The position numbers were made by a program, and so were the translations under genes. A stretch of 64,000 bases of DNA from Phycisphaerales bacterium UBA5793 (GTDB taxonomy: Bacteria; Planctomycetota; Phycisphaerae; Phycisphaerales; UBA5793), in contig DIDT01000057.1 of the NCBI GenBank assembly GCA_002418285.1, forward strand, positions 62,001 to 126,000. Direction: 5' to 3'. This document shows, piece after piece, positions 24,352-33,510 of the stretch (the stretch's first letter is position 1; each line of letters opens with the position of its first letter). The notes below the pieces were generated by a model. It ran no database searches. It was not told the DNA's origin and worked only from the letters and a program-made list of their open reading frames with translations.

Positions 24352-25932
24352 TCACTCCGTAATCCGCGCCGTTCGGAACGGCGTCTTGACGGAGTCGGCT
24401 CCACCGGGACCGCGCCGGATGACGGCCTGTGTCGTAATGGAACGCAGTGGTGCATTGACAGGAATCAGCATTCGAACCGCGGCACGCCCCTCCTGGTCGG
24501 CGACTGCGGCGCCGAATTGGGAGAATGGCTCGACCAGATTCAGCGTTATGCCGCCGATGAGGCGGTAGCCGCGCGAAAACCCGGCTCGCCCAATGCCGAA
24601 TAGGAAGTTCACGCGGTCGCCCGGCTGGGCTCCGGTGACAGAAAACTCGGCTTCCTGGCCGCGCATGAGTGCCGTGTGCTCATATCCTGGTCCGACGAGC
24701 ACTGTCGTGTTGTTCAGGATCGCGAGTCCCTCAGTCCCACTGCGAACCAAATCCAATTGTCCATCTCCGCTGAGGTCGGCACTCAGCACGCCGCCGCCCC
24801 CGACCGCGCTCGGCAGGGGGTCGAGTTGTGTGAACTCCCAGCGACCCTCGTTTGCGAAGACATCGATAGAGTCATCGACTGCACTCTCATCTGCAAATGC
24901 AATATCCAATCGACCGTTCGTGTTGAAGTCACCCATCACGGCTCGGCAGTGACCGCCTTCGCCGATGAGGTACGTCGCCGCGATCCGAAGCGTCTCGCCG
25001 CGACGATTCTCCAACAGGCACATCACGTTCGGACTCCGCTGCTGTTCCTGCCAACCCGTCACAAGCAAGTCCAGATCTCCATCGCCGTCGAGATCGCCGG
25101 TGACCAAATCCGAAGCGAGAATGTCGTCGTCCTGCCATGGCAGGCGCGTCACCGCCGAAAGCTGGAACTGTGTATCTCCAACGTTATTCAGCAGCACCGC
25201 AAGCGTATCCCGGACGCGGTAGTACCCCTGCATGTCGATGAAAAGATCCTGAACAATCAGAGCAATATCGAGGTCTTCGTCGCCATCCACGTCTTCTACT
25301 TGGATCCGCCTGATGCTCCCGACATGTGGAATCGAAACGAGAGACTGGTACTCGAACGTTCGATTGCCTTGATTGACATAGGAGTTGATGCTCTGGGCGT
25401 GAGATGTCACAACCATATCAAGCAGGCCGTCTCCGGAGATGTCCACGAGCGCAAAGTCGCCAAGGTATCCGCCGCGGCGATCCAACTGGACAATCGTGCC
25501 GTTGATTCCATCCCCGCTGTTGTACCAGGTTGTCACGACGGACCCGAGTTGCTGTTCATAATCCAGCCAACTCAGGTCAACATGACCGTCGTGATCCAGA
25601 TCAGCAGCGACGATCCGTTTTGGAGGTCCGGTGTATGGCGGCTCACCGTAGTACGGGAATTCTGCCGATTGCGTCAGCCCTCCCACTCCGTCGTTGAGGC
25701 ACAGTTTGATCACGCCGTCGGCAAGCACCGCCACGTCCATCTGTCCATCACCATCGAAATCTTCCCAGTCCATCGGGAATGACAGGCCATCCGAAGGAGA
25801 AACGGCTGGCTCGCCGAATGCAATCGGCTGCGCCAGCGCGCTCGATCCGCCGAGATACGCGATTGCGAGCAGCGTCAATAAGGCGATGCGTTGGAGTCGC
25901 TCGCTTCGACCGGACAGGTTCAAGTGCATCAT
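24352..25932 (-). CDS. Secreted FG-GAP/VCBS seven-motif propeller protein, copy 3
   Basis: A 526-residue exported protein starting at ATG 25932 with AGGAG seven bases upstream. A signal peptide (about residues 1-34, ending SSALAQ) leads into seven calcium-binding FG-GAP-type motifs, for example DFDGDGQMD, DLDHDGHVD and DLDGDGDLD, as expected for a seven-bladed beta-propeller. The last 100 residues are a separate beta-sandwich-like module with PGDRVNFLFG, LIGGITLNL, and a final QAVIRRGPGGADSVKTPF. It is one of three tandem paralogs. Probably an adhesive or surface protein; no catalytic motif is seen. Confidence 0.9.
   Translation of the reverse strand: MMHLNLSGRSERLQRIALLTLLAIAYLGGSSALAQPIAFGEPAVSPSDGLSFPMDWEDFDGDGQMDVAVLADGVIKLCLNDGVGGLTQSAEFPYYGEPPYTGPPKRIVAADLDHDGHVDLSWLDYEQQLGSVVTTWYNSGDGINGTIVQLDRRGGYLGDFALVDISGDGLLDMVVTSHAQSINSYVNQGNRTFEYQSLVSIPHVGSIRRIQVEDVDGDEDLDIALIVQDLFIDMQGYYRVRDTLAVLLNNVGDTQFQLSAVTRLPWQDDDILASDLVTGDLDGDGDLDLLVTGWQEQQRSPNVMCLLENRRGETLRIAATYLIGEGGHCRAVMGDFNTNGRLDIAFADESAVDDSIDVFANEGRWEFTQLDPLPSAVGGGGVLSADLSGDGQLDLVRSGTEGLAILNNTTVLVGPGYEHTALMRGQEAEFSVTGAQPGDRVNFLFGIGRAGFSRGYRLIGGITLNLVEPFSQFGAAVADQEGRAAVRMLIPVNAPLRSITTQAVIRRGPGGADSVKTPFRTARITE
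24377..24390. repeat. Direct repeat copy 1 at the 3' end of the FG-GAP genes
   Basis: AACGGCGTCTTGAC (plus strand) is identical in all three FG-GAP genes at the same codons, which encode VKTPF on the minus strand. Similarity extends about 50 bp further but is not exact. Confidence 0.75.
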
Positions 25933-25983
25933 CTTGTGTCTCCTCTCGGTTCGACATTCGCGGATCCAGAGTCTCAGCGATCA

Positions 25984-27573
25984 TCAGGGCACAATCCGCG
26001 TGGTGCGAAACGGCGTCTTGACGGAATCTGTGCCGCCGGGGCCGCGGCGGATCACAGCCTGAAGTACGACTTCCGTCAGCGGCGCACGGGGCGGCACGGT
26101 GAAGTGGAATTGCGCCACACCGTTTGAGTCGGCTCGTGCGGTGCCCAGGGTCTGAATCGGGTCGTTCAGGTCGAGCGTGATGCCTCCGAGTTGGCGGATG
26201 CCGAGGCTGTTGCCGGCGCCGCGAACCGTGTAGAGAAATGCCACCGTCTCGCCTGGTTGAGCGTTGCTGACTTCCATCGTCGCCGGTTGGCCGCGCCGGA
26301 AGCTTGAGTGTTCGAGCACCGGACCCGAGTAGGGAGTGATGTTGTGATAGAGCGAAAGCCCGTTGTACCGACCGATCGCGAGGTCGATCTGCCCATCACC
26401 ATCTACATCCGCCAATGTTGGCGGTGACGATGTGTAATCGAGATCGAGTTCTTCCACGACAAACTCAAAGCCGCCCTGGGAGTGGAGCAAGTGGTCGGGG
26501 TTTGAACTCGCGCGAACGACCATGTCGAGCAAGCCGTCGGTATCGAGATCCGCCATTATGAACGATCCTGTGTGCCTAGCGAGACCGAACTGCGGACCCG
26601 ATCGAATGCCGAACTCGACACCACGGTTGAGATTCTCGACAAACAAGATCTCAACGGGCTTGGATTCGTGGTAATTGACTGCGAGGATGGCGCCGTCAAG
26701 ATCACCGTCACCATCCAGATCCCCCAACTGCACTTGAACCGGAAAACTGTCTCGATCGCTCCCCAATCCATAAGGCAGATCAATGATCGTGCCTGGCGAT
26801 AACTCGCCAATACCGTTGTTGACAAACACCTGCATGGTGCTGCCGTAGATCTTCCAACCTTCATAATCATCGAGTTCGCAATCTGCGGCGAGTACCACAG
26901 CATCTACGTCGCCATCGTCATCAAAGTCGCCAAGCACTACATCCGTCGCATGATTGACGGAGAGTGGAATGGTTTGAGTTAATTCGAATTGACCATTGCC
27001 GGAGTTGGCGAACACTCGCACTTGGGACAAATTGCGAGGATAGTCGTACCCATCTACCGCGATGAAGTCGGGCAGACCGTCGCCTGTCAAATCACCAGTG
27101 TCCAGCCCGCCGATAGCGCGATCACCCAGTTCAAGAGACTCAATGCGCGCGACCCAGCCGTCCCCCCTGTTGATCAACACCTGAAAGTCCCTCAGTTCAC
27201 CCTCCGGTTGCTGAGGATTTGCATAATTCCTCATCCAGCACACGTCGGCGTGGCCATCGCCGTCAAAGTCCCCTGGCTCTATTGCCCAAAGGCGATCGCC
27301 TGGTCGGTAGAGTGAACCCATGAGTTCAAGCTCACCATTTGCCTGATTCCGAAGAAAATACAGTACTTCGATGCTGGAACAAGCGACGAGATCCCGCCAG
27401 CCGTCACCATCCAGATCAACGGCGGCTACTCCGCTGATAAACGTCGGCGTGGGCTGAAACAGCGTTTCTTCGAATTGGACTTGTGCGGGAGCGGATTGCC
27501 CGCCCACTCCTCCAACACCAATCGCAAAGATGGCGGGGCTCGCAACGGTCATCGATCTTGACCTAATACTCAT
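25984..27573 (-). CDS. Secreted FG-GAP/VCBS seven-motif propeller protein, copy 2
   Basis: 529 residues, starting at ATG 27573 with GGAG eight bases upstream. The N-terminus is a signal peptide (to about QSAPAQVQF). Seven DxDxDG-type motifs follow: DLDGDGWRD, DFDGDGHAD, DLTGDGLPD, DFDDDGDVD, DLDGDGDLD, DLDTDGLLD and DVDGDGQID. The C-terminal module shows PGETVAFLYTVRGAGNS, LGGITLDL and QAVIRRGPGG before VKTPF. YTVRGAG closely matches YSVRGTG in the subtilase at 2902-4698. It lies 51 bp upstream of copy 3. Confidence 0.9.
   Translation of the reverse strand: MSIRSRSMTVASPAIFAIGVGGVGGQSAPAQVQFEETLFQPTPTFISGVAAVDLDGDGWRDLVACSSIEVLYFLRNQANGELELMGSLYRPGDRLWAIEPGDFDGDGHADVCWMRNYANPQQPEGELRDFQVLINRGDGWVARIESLELGDRAIGGLDTGDLTGDGLPDFIAVDGYDYPRNLSQVRVFANSGNGQFELTQTIPLSVNHATDVVLGDFDDDGDVDAVVLAADCELDDYEGWKIYGSTMQVFVNNGIGELSPGTIIDLPYGLGSDRDSFPVQVQLGDLDGDGDLDGAILAVNYHESKPVEILFVENLNRGVEFGIRSGPQFGLARHTGSFIMADLDTDGLLDMVVRASSNPDHLLHSQGGFEFVVEELDLDYTSSPPTLADVDGDGQIDLAIGRYNGLSLYHNITPYSGPVLEHSSFRRGQPATMEVSNAQPGETVAFLYTVRGAGNSLGIRQLGGITLDLNDPIQTLGTARADSNGVAQFHFTVPPRAPLTEVVLQAVIRRGPGGTDSVKTPFRTTRIVP
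26010..26023. repeat. Direct repeat copy 2 at the 3' end of the FG-GAP genes
   Basis: Second identical 14-mer AACGGCGTCTTGAC, 1.63 kb from copy 1, in the same codon context. It may reflect gene duplication and could support recombination between the tandem genes. Confidence 0.75.
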
Positions 27574-27607
27574 GGTACAGGCTCCAAAGCACGGTTGCGG
27601 GTGGTGG

Positions 27608-29161
27608 CTATGGTTCGATCACGAACGACAGAAACGGCGTCTTGACCGACTCGGCGCCGCGCGCTCCCCGCCGGATGACCGCCTGAACGGTCACTGGATC
27701 CGATGGCGCATTCTGCGGAATCTGCACATGCAGCACGGCGCGACCGCTCGGACCTGCAACTGCGCTGCCCGCCACGACGACAGGATCCTGCAGATCGAGC
27801 GTCAGTCCCCCCAGCACCGGCACCCCAAGTGAGGGCCCGGCGACCTCAGTGCTGAAGAGGAAGTATGCACGCTCGCCGGGCTCGGCGTTGCCAACCGCGA
27901 ATGCGGCCTCTCGTCCGCGCCTCACTTGCGTATGCGCCAGTGTGGGGCCGCGGAGTGTGGTTGTGTTCGGCAGCACGACTAATCCACCATCACTGCCAGA
28001 TCCGCCCTGGATCAAGTCGATCTGCCCATCGCCACTTAAATCTGCCGTTCTAGCGGAGGAACCCCGAATGCCACTGTGGAACGGTGTCATTCCCACGAAT
28101 GCAAAGTCGCCTTCATTGCGCACGACGTATACCCCAAACGTGGTGGCATTGACAAACACGAGATCGAGTCGCCCATCGGTGTTAACGTCCGCTGGCATCA
28201 CGTCCCCGGCGCTTTCGAAAACGGCTCGGTATCGCGCGCCGATCGACAGCGAGCGGTTTCCATCATTGCGGGCGATGAGCAGTTCGTTCGGCGAGACGAA
28301 GTTCAGAGAAGACGCATGAATAACAACATCCAGGTCTCCGTCACCGTCAAAGTCCCCCAAGGCCATCGCCCTTGCAATCATGCTCTCCGGTGTCCACGGC
28401 AGTTCAAGTTGCCACGCAAGTCGGAGCGACGCCCCATCCTCGTTGTTGAGCAGAATCAACTGCGAGTCTTCCACATCGTATTCGATGTACTGCATGGTTG
28501 CGGTGACATCGACGTCACCATCGCCGTCGACATCGCCCACGGACATTGCTCGCACCTTGTGGAATGTGCGTCCGTAGGTGTACAGTTCCTGTTCCTCGAA
28601 TAGCCGATTCCCGCGATTGAAGACCGCGCTGATCGTCCGGTAGTCGCTGAAGTAGAGAATGTCGGTTCGACCGTCGAGGTTGAAGTCCGAGAGCGCGATG
28701 TCCGATCGAAGCGCCCCGGGCAGTGGAATTCGAATCGTCTCACCGGATCGGCCATCCCCATCGTTGTACCAGATCGTGAGAGCCCGCGTGCGATCCAGCA
28801 GGTACTCGCCCCAAACTGCATCCGCATCGCCATCCTGGTCCATGTCCGCGACGGCGATCGATGTGACCGAGTTCTCAAAGGGGATCGCCAGAGTTCGCGT
28901 CAATGATCCAGAGCCATCATTGAGGTAGAGATCAACAGACTCCGTGCCAATCACGATGAGATCCTGGCTCGCGTCACGATCAAAGTCAGCCGTCGCGATG
29001 CCGCTGATGCCGCCGCTCTCGGGATAGGTGTCTGGCTCACCGAAGTGAATCAGTTGCGCGAAGGCGCTGGCGCCGAAGGCAGTGGACCCAAGTCCGAAGG
29101 TCGCCAGACGACCTGCCGTCACACTACGACGTGTGTCCAAACCATGCTTCGGATGACGCAT
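27608..29161 (-). CDS. Secreted FG-GAP/VCBS seven-motif propeller protein, copy 1
   Basis: 517 residues. I chose ATG 29161, preceded by AGGAGG at good spacing, over an in-frame ATG eight codons upstream. The signal segment contains an Arg pair followed by a hydrophobic core (DTRRSVTAGRLATFGLG), so Tat or Sec export is possible. Seven motifs of the DxDxDG type follow (DMDQDGDAD, DVDGDGDVD, DFDGDGDLD and others), then the shared C-terminal module ending QAVIRRGARGAESVKTPF. It is first in transcription order; a gap of 208 bp upstream should hold the promoter of the trio. Confidence 0.9.
   Translation of the reverse strand: MRHPKHGLDTRRSVTAGRLATFGLGSTAFGASAFAQLIHFGEPDTYPESGGISGIATADFDRDASQDLIVIGTESVDLYLNDGSGSLTRTLAIPFENSVTSIAVADMDQDGDADAVWGEYLLDRTRALTIWYNDGDGRSGETIRIPLPGALRSDIALSDFNLDGRTDILYFSDYRTISAVFNRGNRLFEEQELYTYGRTFHKVRAMSVGDVDGDGDVDVTATMQYIEYDVEDSQLILLNNEDGASLRLAWQLELPWTPESMIARAMALGDFDGDGDLDVVIHASSLNFVSPNELLIARNDGNRSLSIGARYRAVFESAGDVMPADVNTDGRLDLVFVNATTFGVYVVRNEGDFAFVGMTPFHSGIRGSSARTADLSGDGQIDLIQGGSGSDGGLVVLPNTTTLRGPTLAHTQVRRGREAAFAVGNAEPGERAYFLFSTEVAGPSLGVPVLGGLTLDLQDPVVVAGSAVAGPSGRAVLHVQIPQNAPSDPVTVQAVIRRGARGAESVKTPFLSFVIEP
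27633..27646. repeat. Direct repeat copy 3 at the 3' end of the FG-GAP genes
   Basis: Third identical 14-mer AACGGCGTCTTGAC in the VKTPF codons, 1.62 kb from copy 2. Confidence 0.75.
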
Positions 29162-29369
29162 GCTTCGCCTCCTCCTCTGCTGCATGGTACCAAATCACGG
29201 AATGAGGCTTCGCAGGAAAGCTACCCCCATTTCAAGAAAAGCTGACAGTATTAACGGCCGACAGGCGGCTCCCGGGTTCGTGAATAAGTTTTATCTGAAC
29301 TCACCGCCAGCACCTTCCGCACACGCCCGTACCGCGTCGAATGTTTTGCCCTCTCCTCTGGACACTGCT

Positions 29370-30275
29370 CTACCCCACCCTCCGCATCATCACATCCCGC
29401 CGATGCATCGCCGGGCCTGCCTTTGCGGCCAACCGGTGCGTGTCCTGCTGCCGCTCGTTTGCGAGGAATCGAATGCGATCGAATCCTCGTCGGGCTGCGG
29501 CCTGCGCTGCTTCCTGCATGATCGCCACGTTCACCCAGCTCCGACGGTGCCGCGGAGCCACGATCTTGCTCTCCACCGATAAGCGCTGATACCGATCGAC
29601 CTGCGCCAGCAGAACACCGCACACGTGATTGTCGAGCATCGCCACGCGACTCAGTTCCGGATCGAATGGGAAATAGCCCTTGCCGCGCAGCCGTGTTTCC
29701 AATCGACCTGCGTCGCCGCCGATGTGTTCGATCTGAAGCTGGATGACTTCACCAATCGGCGACTCCGCGAGAGGAATGATACGTGCCTTGATCGGTACGT
29801 GGCCGCGCACCGTCAGCGCATCGTACAGCGGCGTCAACAACTCCAAATACGCAGCGAGTTGGACCTGGTAGTGCGCGAGCTTGGGGTTCGGCTCAAAGCC
29901 CAGCGCCCGCCACTGTTGCCACGCATTACCTCCCTGCTCGGCGCTATCGCCGGCGTAGAGCGCCATTAGCCCAGCAGCGCGAGTCTCACTCTCAATCGTG
30001 CGCACCAAGGCTGACTGGATCACCACCGAATCGGCTCCATCACCCACAAATAGTCGCAGCGCCCGGCCCGTGATGCGAAATGGCACGGGATACAAGTCCA
30101 GCGCCGCCGCCCCGCGCAACGCCCCGCCGCGTGCATCGCGCACCACCCAGATGTCCTGCGGTTCGGGAAGCACCTCGATCGCTGGCCATTGCTGCACCGC
30201 CTCAGCTCGCTGTTCGGCGGTCGCTGATTCGACAAGCAGATTCGCGTCTTGCGGCGCAGTATCGCCCTGAGCCAT
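29370..30275 (-). CDS. GNAT-like protein (probable tandem acetyltransferase fold)
   Basis: A 301-residue cytosolic protein. Two halves each resemble a GNAT domain: the first has a strand-helix unit and ends with WRALGFEPNPKLAHYQV, typical of a GNAT C-terminus; the second has VAMLDNHVCGVLLAQVD followed by VAPRHRRSWVNVAIMQEAA, where the acetyl-CoA loop would be, although the Q/RxxGxG/A pattern is poor. Substrate unknown, and one or both domains may be inactive. It sits 45 bp upstream of the response regulator stop on the opposite side, so the two are not clearly linked. Confidence 0.7.
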   Translation of the reverse strand: MAQGDTAPQDANLLVESATAEQRAEAVQQWPAIEVLPEPQDIWVVRDARGGALRGAAALDLYPVPFRITGRALRLFVGDGADSVVIQSALVRTIESETRAAGLMALYAGDSAEQGGNAWQQWRALGFEPNPKLAHYQVQLAAYLELLTPLYDALTVRGHVPIKARIIPLAESPIGEVIQLQIEHIGGDAGRLETRLRGKGYFPFDPELSRVAMLDNHVCGVLLAQVDRYQRLSVESKIVAPRHRRSWVNVAIMQEAAQAAARRGFDRIRFLANERQQDTHRLAAKAGPAMHRRDVMMRRVG

Positions 30276-30319
30276 GGTTTGGAATCGTACGCGCGACCCC
30301 AGCCGCCGCGCGCGAGGTC

Positions 30320-30985
30320 TTACGGCTCGACGATACCTTCGCGGATCGCGTAACGGGTTAGTTCAACGCGGTCGTCGATGTCGAGTTTGCGCATGAGGCT
30401 GGTGCGATGGGCGTCGATCGTCTTGGGGCTGCGATGCAGGACGCCGGCGATCTCCTTCGTGCTCAGCCCTTTGGCGATGAGGCGCATCACCTCGAGCTCG
30501 CGTGGCGTGAGGGTGCTGATGGGTGTGGTGGATTCAGTCGTGCGCTTGCGGATGTTGCCCCCGCTGAATTCGAACCGCTCCATCACCTCAGCCGGGAAAG
30601 CCAGATCGCCCTGCAGCACTTTGCGCACACCTTTGAGAATCACGTCAAAGGGATCATTCTTGGAAAGGTAGCCCCAGGCGCCGCTTTGTACGGCCGCATC
30701 CATGTAACCATCGCGAACATAGGCGGAGAGCATCACGATGCGAATCTCGGGAAACAGGCGCCGCAAATCGGCGATCATCGTAAACGGATCGGCGCCGGGC
30801 ATGTCGATATCCATCAGCACCAGTTGCGGGTGATGCTTCTCGCAGACCTGAATCAGGTCGTCAGCCGAGGGCAGCTCGGCGAGCACGGTGAGATCCGGCT
30901 CGACCTCAATGCGCGAGCGAATCCCCTCCCGGGCAATCTCATGGTCATCAACGACTACGATACCGACCTTATGCGCTGCGCTCAT
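30320..30985 (-). CDS. NarL/FixJ-type response regulator
   Basis: 221 residues: a receiver domain (acidic pair in VVVDDHE, phospho-acceptor Asp in LVLMDIDMPG, switch Ser in MLSAYV, Lys in YLSKND) and a LuxR-type helix-turn-helix (LTPRELEVMRLIAKGLSTKE, then RSPKTIDAHRTSLMRKL). It binds DNA on phosphorylation by a partner kinase. Its ATG overlaps the stop of the histidine kinase gene by 4 bp (ATGA), so the two are translationally coupled and are almost certainly cognate. Confidence 0.93.
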   Translation of the reverse strand: MSAAHKVGIVVVDDHEIAREGIRSRIEVEPDLTVLAELPSADDLIQVCEKHHPQLVLMDIDMPGADPFTMIADLRRLFPEIRIVMLSAYVRDGYMDAAVQSGAWGYLSKNDPFDVILKGVRKVLQGDLAFPAEVMERFEFSGGNIRKRTTESTTPISTLTPRELEVMRLIAKGLSTKEIAGVLHRSPKTIDAHRTSLMRKLDIDDRVELTRYAIREGIVEP

Positions 30986-33366
30986 TCGTCAGGACCCCTG
31001 GAGACCAGTTGTTGGGCCGCGACAGACTCGACAATCTTGCGAAATGTCGAGGCGTCCACCGAGCCCGCAAGCCACAGTATAGCCGCTGGCCAGCCGATTC
31101 GGTCATCCGCCGGCCCCAGTGCGGCCACCACCAGATCCGTCCGCGTTCGCAGGATCTGCTCCACCGCGGCAGGTTCGGCCAGGTCCGGATCAATGATCCA
31201 TGCCACTTCGCTTGCCTCCGGCTCCCCGTGAGCATCCACCCGGGCTGTCAGACCGGCGTTGGCCAGACCCGTTCGCACAAATGCGGCTATGCGCGGATCG
31301 CGCAGGCCCACGAGCACTTGACCGATCGTCGCCGGAGTGCGGCTCGAAGCCGGACCGGACCGGCCAATCGATACCCCGCATGGCGCATCCACAGCCGGCA
31401 CATCGACATTGATTGACGTCCCCTTTCCCAGACGGCTGCGAATCTGCACTTGCCCGCCTGCCGACCTCACAATGCTGCCAACCAGCGCCAGCCCCAGCCC
31501 GGTCGATTTGCCGCGCGCCTTGGTCGAGAAGAATGGATCGAACGCCCGTTGCAGGACCGATTCATCCATCCCACAGCCTTCATCCGTTACCGTGAAGCGC
31601 ACGCCCGGCAGGTTCGCGCGATCGACGCCCTCGTACTCACCGGGGCTCGATGCGGCACTGAGCGGTTCGACGGCCACTGCCCAACCCGGCGGGCTGTGAT
31701 CGACCTTGAGCGTGATCGTCCCGCCGCCGGTCATCGCATCGCGCGCGTTGAGAAAGAGGTTCAGGATGGCCTGCTTGAGCAGGTCGCCATCGATTTTGGC
31801 GCGACTCGGCGGGTCGCGCATGTCCAGCCGCACTTTGATTTCCGGTTCACCTTCGGGCGCGCGGATCGCGTCCTGGTAGAACGGGATCGCCTGTTCGACC
31901 CAACTGCGCACGTCCGTGGCCGTCGTCGACAGCGCCGAAACTTGCGAATTCTCGTGGCGTGTCCACATGAGCAGCTTCTTTGTCAGTTCGGCGATGTGAT
32001 CCGTCGCACGGCGAATTGAGGCGACTCGCGCTTCGACCTTTGCCGGATCCGGATCGCGCTCGAGCACATCCAGCCCCGCGCGGATGGGTAGCAGCAGGTT
32101 GTTCAGATCGTGCGCCAAGCCGCCGGCAAACGTGCCGAGGATCGCCAAACGTTCGCGCTCGCGCAGGCGCTGCTGCATATCGCGCAGGGCGGTGATGTCG
32201 CGCGCCACGCCATGGAAACCCATAACTTCGCCGTTGGCGACGACCGGGTACTCCATGATCTCACAGAGGACCGGCTCACCCGATTTGCGGCGCAGCACGA
32301 CTTCGTACTGCGGCTGGCGACGCTTTGATTCGATCGCCGCCGCAACGCTCTCGCGCGCCCGCGCCAAGTCGGACGCAACATGATCGGGGTGAAACTCGCC
32401 GAATCGATGCCCAAGCAATTCGCTGGCGTTGTACCCGAGCATGCGTTCGACGGATGGACTCACATAGGTCAGACGCCGATCGACATCATGCTCATAGAAG
32501 ATAAAATCTGACACACCTTCGATGAGTTCGCGAAATCGCCGCTCGCTCTGGCGGAGTTCTTCCTCAGCCGTCTTCTGACGCGTGATGTCGATCACCACGC
32601 CGGCCAGTTGCGGCTCCATGCCGGCAACAGCCGGGAGCGGGCCAGCCGTGTCGCGCACCCAGCGCACCGAGCCATCAGGCTTGAGGTAGCGGTAATCAAT
32701 GTCGTAGTGATGTTGCCCGGCAATCGCTCGCGTGATCGTCTGTCGCACCAGCGCACGGTCATCAGGATGCACGTGCCGCTCCCAGTCGCTGCTGGGGCCG
32801 ATGAACGACTCCGCCTCCTGGCCTGAGACGTTGCGAATGCTGCGACTCACCTGCGTGGTCATTCCTGTGGCGCAGTTAATGATGTACAGCGCGACCGGAG
32901 CGTTGACCACCAGCGAGGCAAGACGTTCACGCTCGGCCTGCAGTTGATCCAGAATCCGCCGTTCACTCGTGACGTCGCGAAAGGTGTAGAGCCGCTCACC
33001 GCCGCGCGCCGCCTGGGTGCGGCCGATGATGAACCGCCCGCTGAGCAGTTCGAGTTCCATCTCGCGCCCGCCGGGCGCCTCGTGCCGCTTGAGTACGCGA
33101 TTGATGTGCTCGCCGCGATCTGGATTGCGGTTGCGCTGCCGCTCGTAGATCGCCTGGGCGACAGCCTCGACGGTCGGTTCGGAGTTCACCCAAGCCGGCT
33201 CAAAGCCGAAAATTTCGACGAAGCGGTGATTGAAGGCGATCACCCTCGATTCCCGGGCCGAAAAGAGGCAGAATCCCTCGTCAGCGGTATCGAGGATGAG
33301 CCGTTCGAGCTCAGCGCTGACCGCTTCGGGCCTCAGCGATGGATCGTGATGTGAAGCGCCCTGCAT
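30982..33366 (-). CDS. PAS-domain sensor histidine kinase with C-terminal receiver-like domain
   Basis: A 794-residue soluble kinase without membrane helices. Order: PAS domains at about residues 15-135, 140-270 and 280-395; a HisKA-like dimerisation helix with the H-box GGLAHDLNNLLLPI; a HATPase domain with N-box NLFLNARDAM, G1 DEGCGMDE and G2 GLGLALVGSIV; and a final 100-residue receiver-like fold (QVLVGLRDPRIAAFVRTGL, then VAWIIDPDL) that lacks the acidic pair and switch residues. The GGLAHDLNN box places it with PAS-linked hybrid kinases. The 3' end overlaps the response regulator. The signal is unknown, presumably cytosolic. Confidence 0.92.
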   Translation of the reverse strand: MQGASHHDPSLRPEAVSAELERLILDTADEGFCLFSARESRVIAFNHRFVEIFGFEPAWVNSEPTVEAVAQAIYERQRNRNPDRGEHINRVLKRHEAPGGREMELELLSGRFIIGRTQAARGGERLYTFRDVTSERRILDQLQAERERLASLVVNAPVALYIINCATGMTTQVSRSIRNVSGQEAESFIGPSSDWERHVHPDDRALVRQTITRAIAGQHHYDIDYRYLKPDGSVRWVRDTAGPLPAVAGMEPQLAGVVIDITRQKTAEEELRQSERRFRELIEGVSDFIFYEHDVDRRLTYVSPSVERMLGYNASELLGHRFGEFHPDHVASDLARARESVAAAIESKRRQPQYEVVLRRKSGEPVLCEIMEYPVVANGEVMGFHGVARDITALRDMQQRLRERERLAILGTFAGGLAHDLNNLLLPIRAGLDVLERDPDPAKVEARVASIRRATDHIAELTKKLLMWTRHENSQVSALSTTATDVRSWVEQAIPFYQDAIRAPEGEPEIKVRLDMRDPPSRAKIDGDLLKQAILNLFLNARDAMTGGGTITLKVDHSPPGWAVAVEPLSAASSPGEYEGVDRANLPGVRFTVTDEGCGMDESVLQRAFDPFFSTKARGKSTGLGLALVGSIVRSAGGQVQIRSRLGKGTSINVDVPAVDAPCGVSIGRSGPASSRTPATIGQVLVGLRDPRIAAFVRTGLANAGLTARVDAHGEPEASEVAWIIDPDLAEPAAVEQILRTRTDLVVAALGPADDRIGWPAAILWLAGSVDASTFRKIVESVAAQQLVSRGPDE

Positions 33367-33510
33367 TCAACGGGGATGATAGGGCGATCAGTCCGAAATC
33401 CGTAAATCCGCCAGCGGGAACGCAATGCGGGATCACGTGCACCATCCCGACCATGATATCCTTATGTATCCGCCCGGATCGGCAACCGATCGAACCAGAA
33501 GCGAGAGGAC

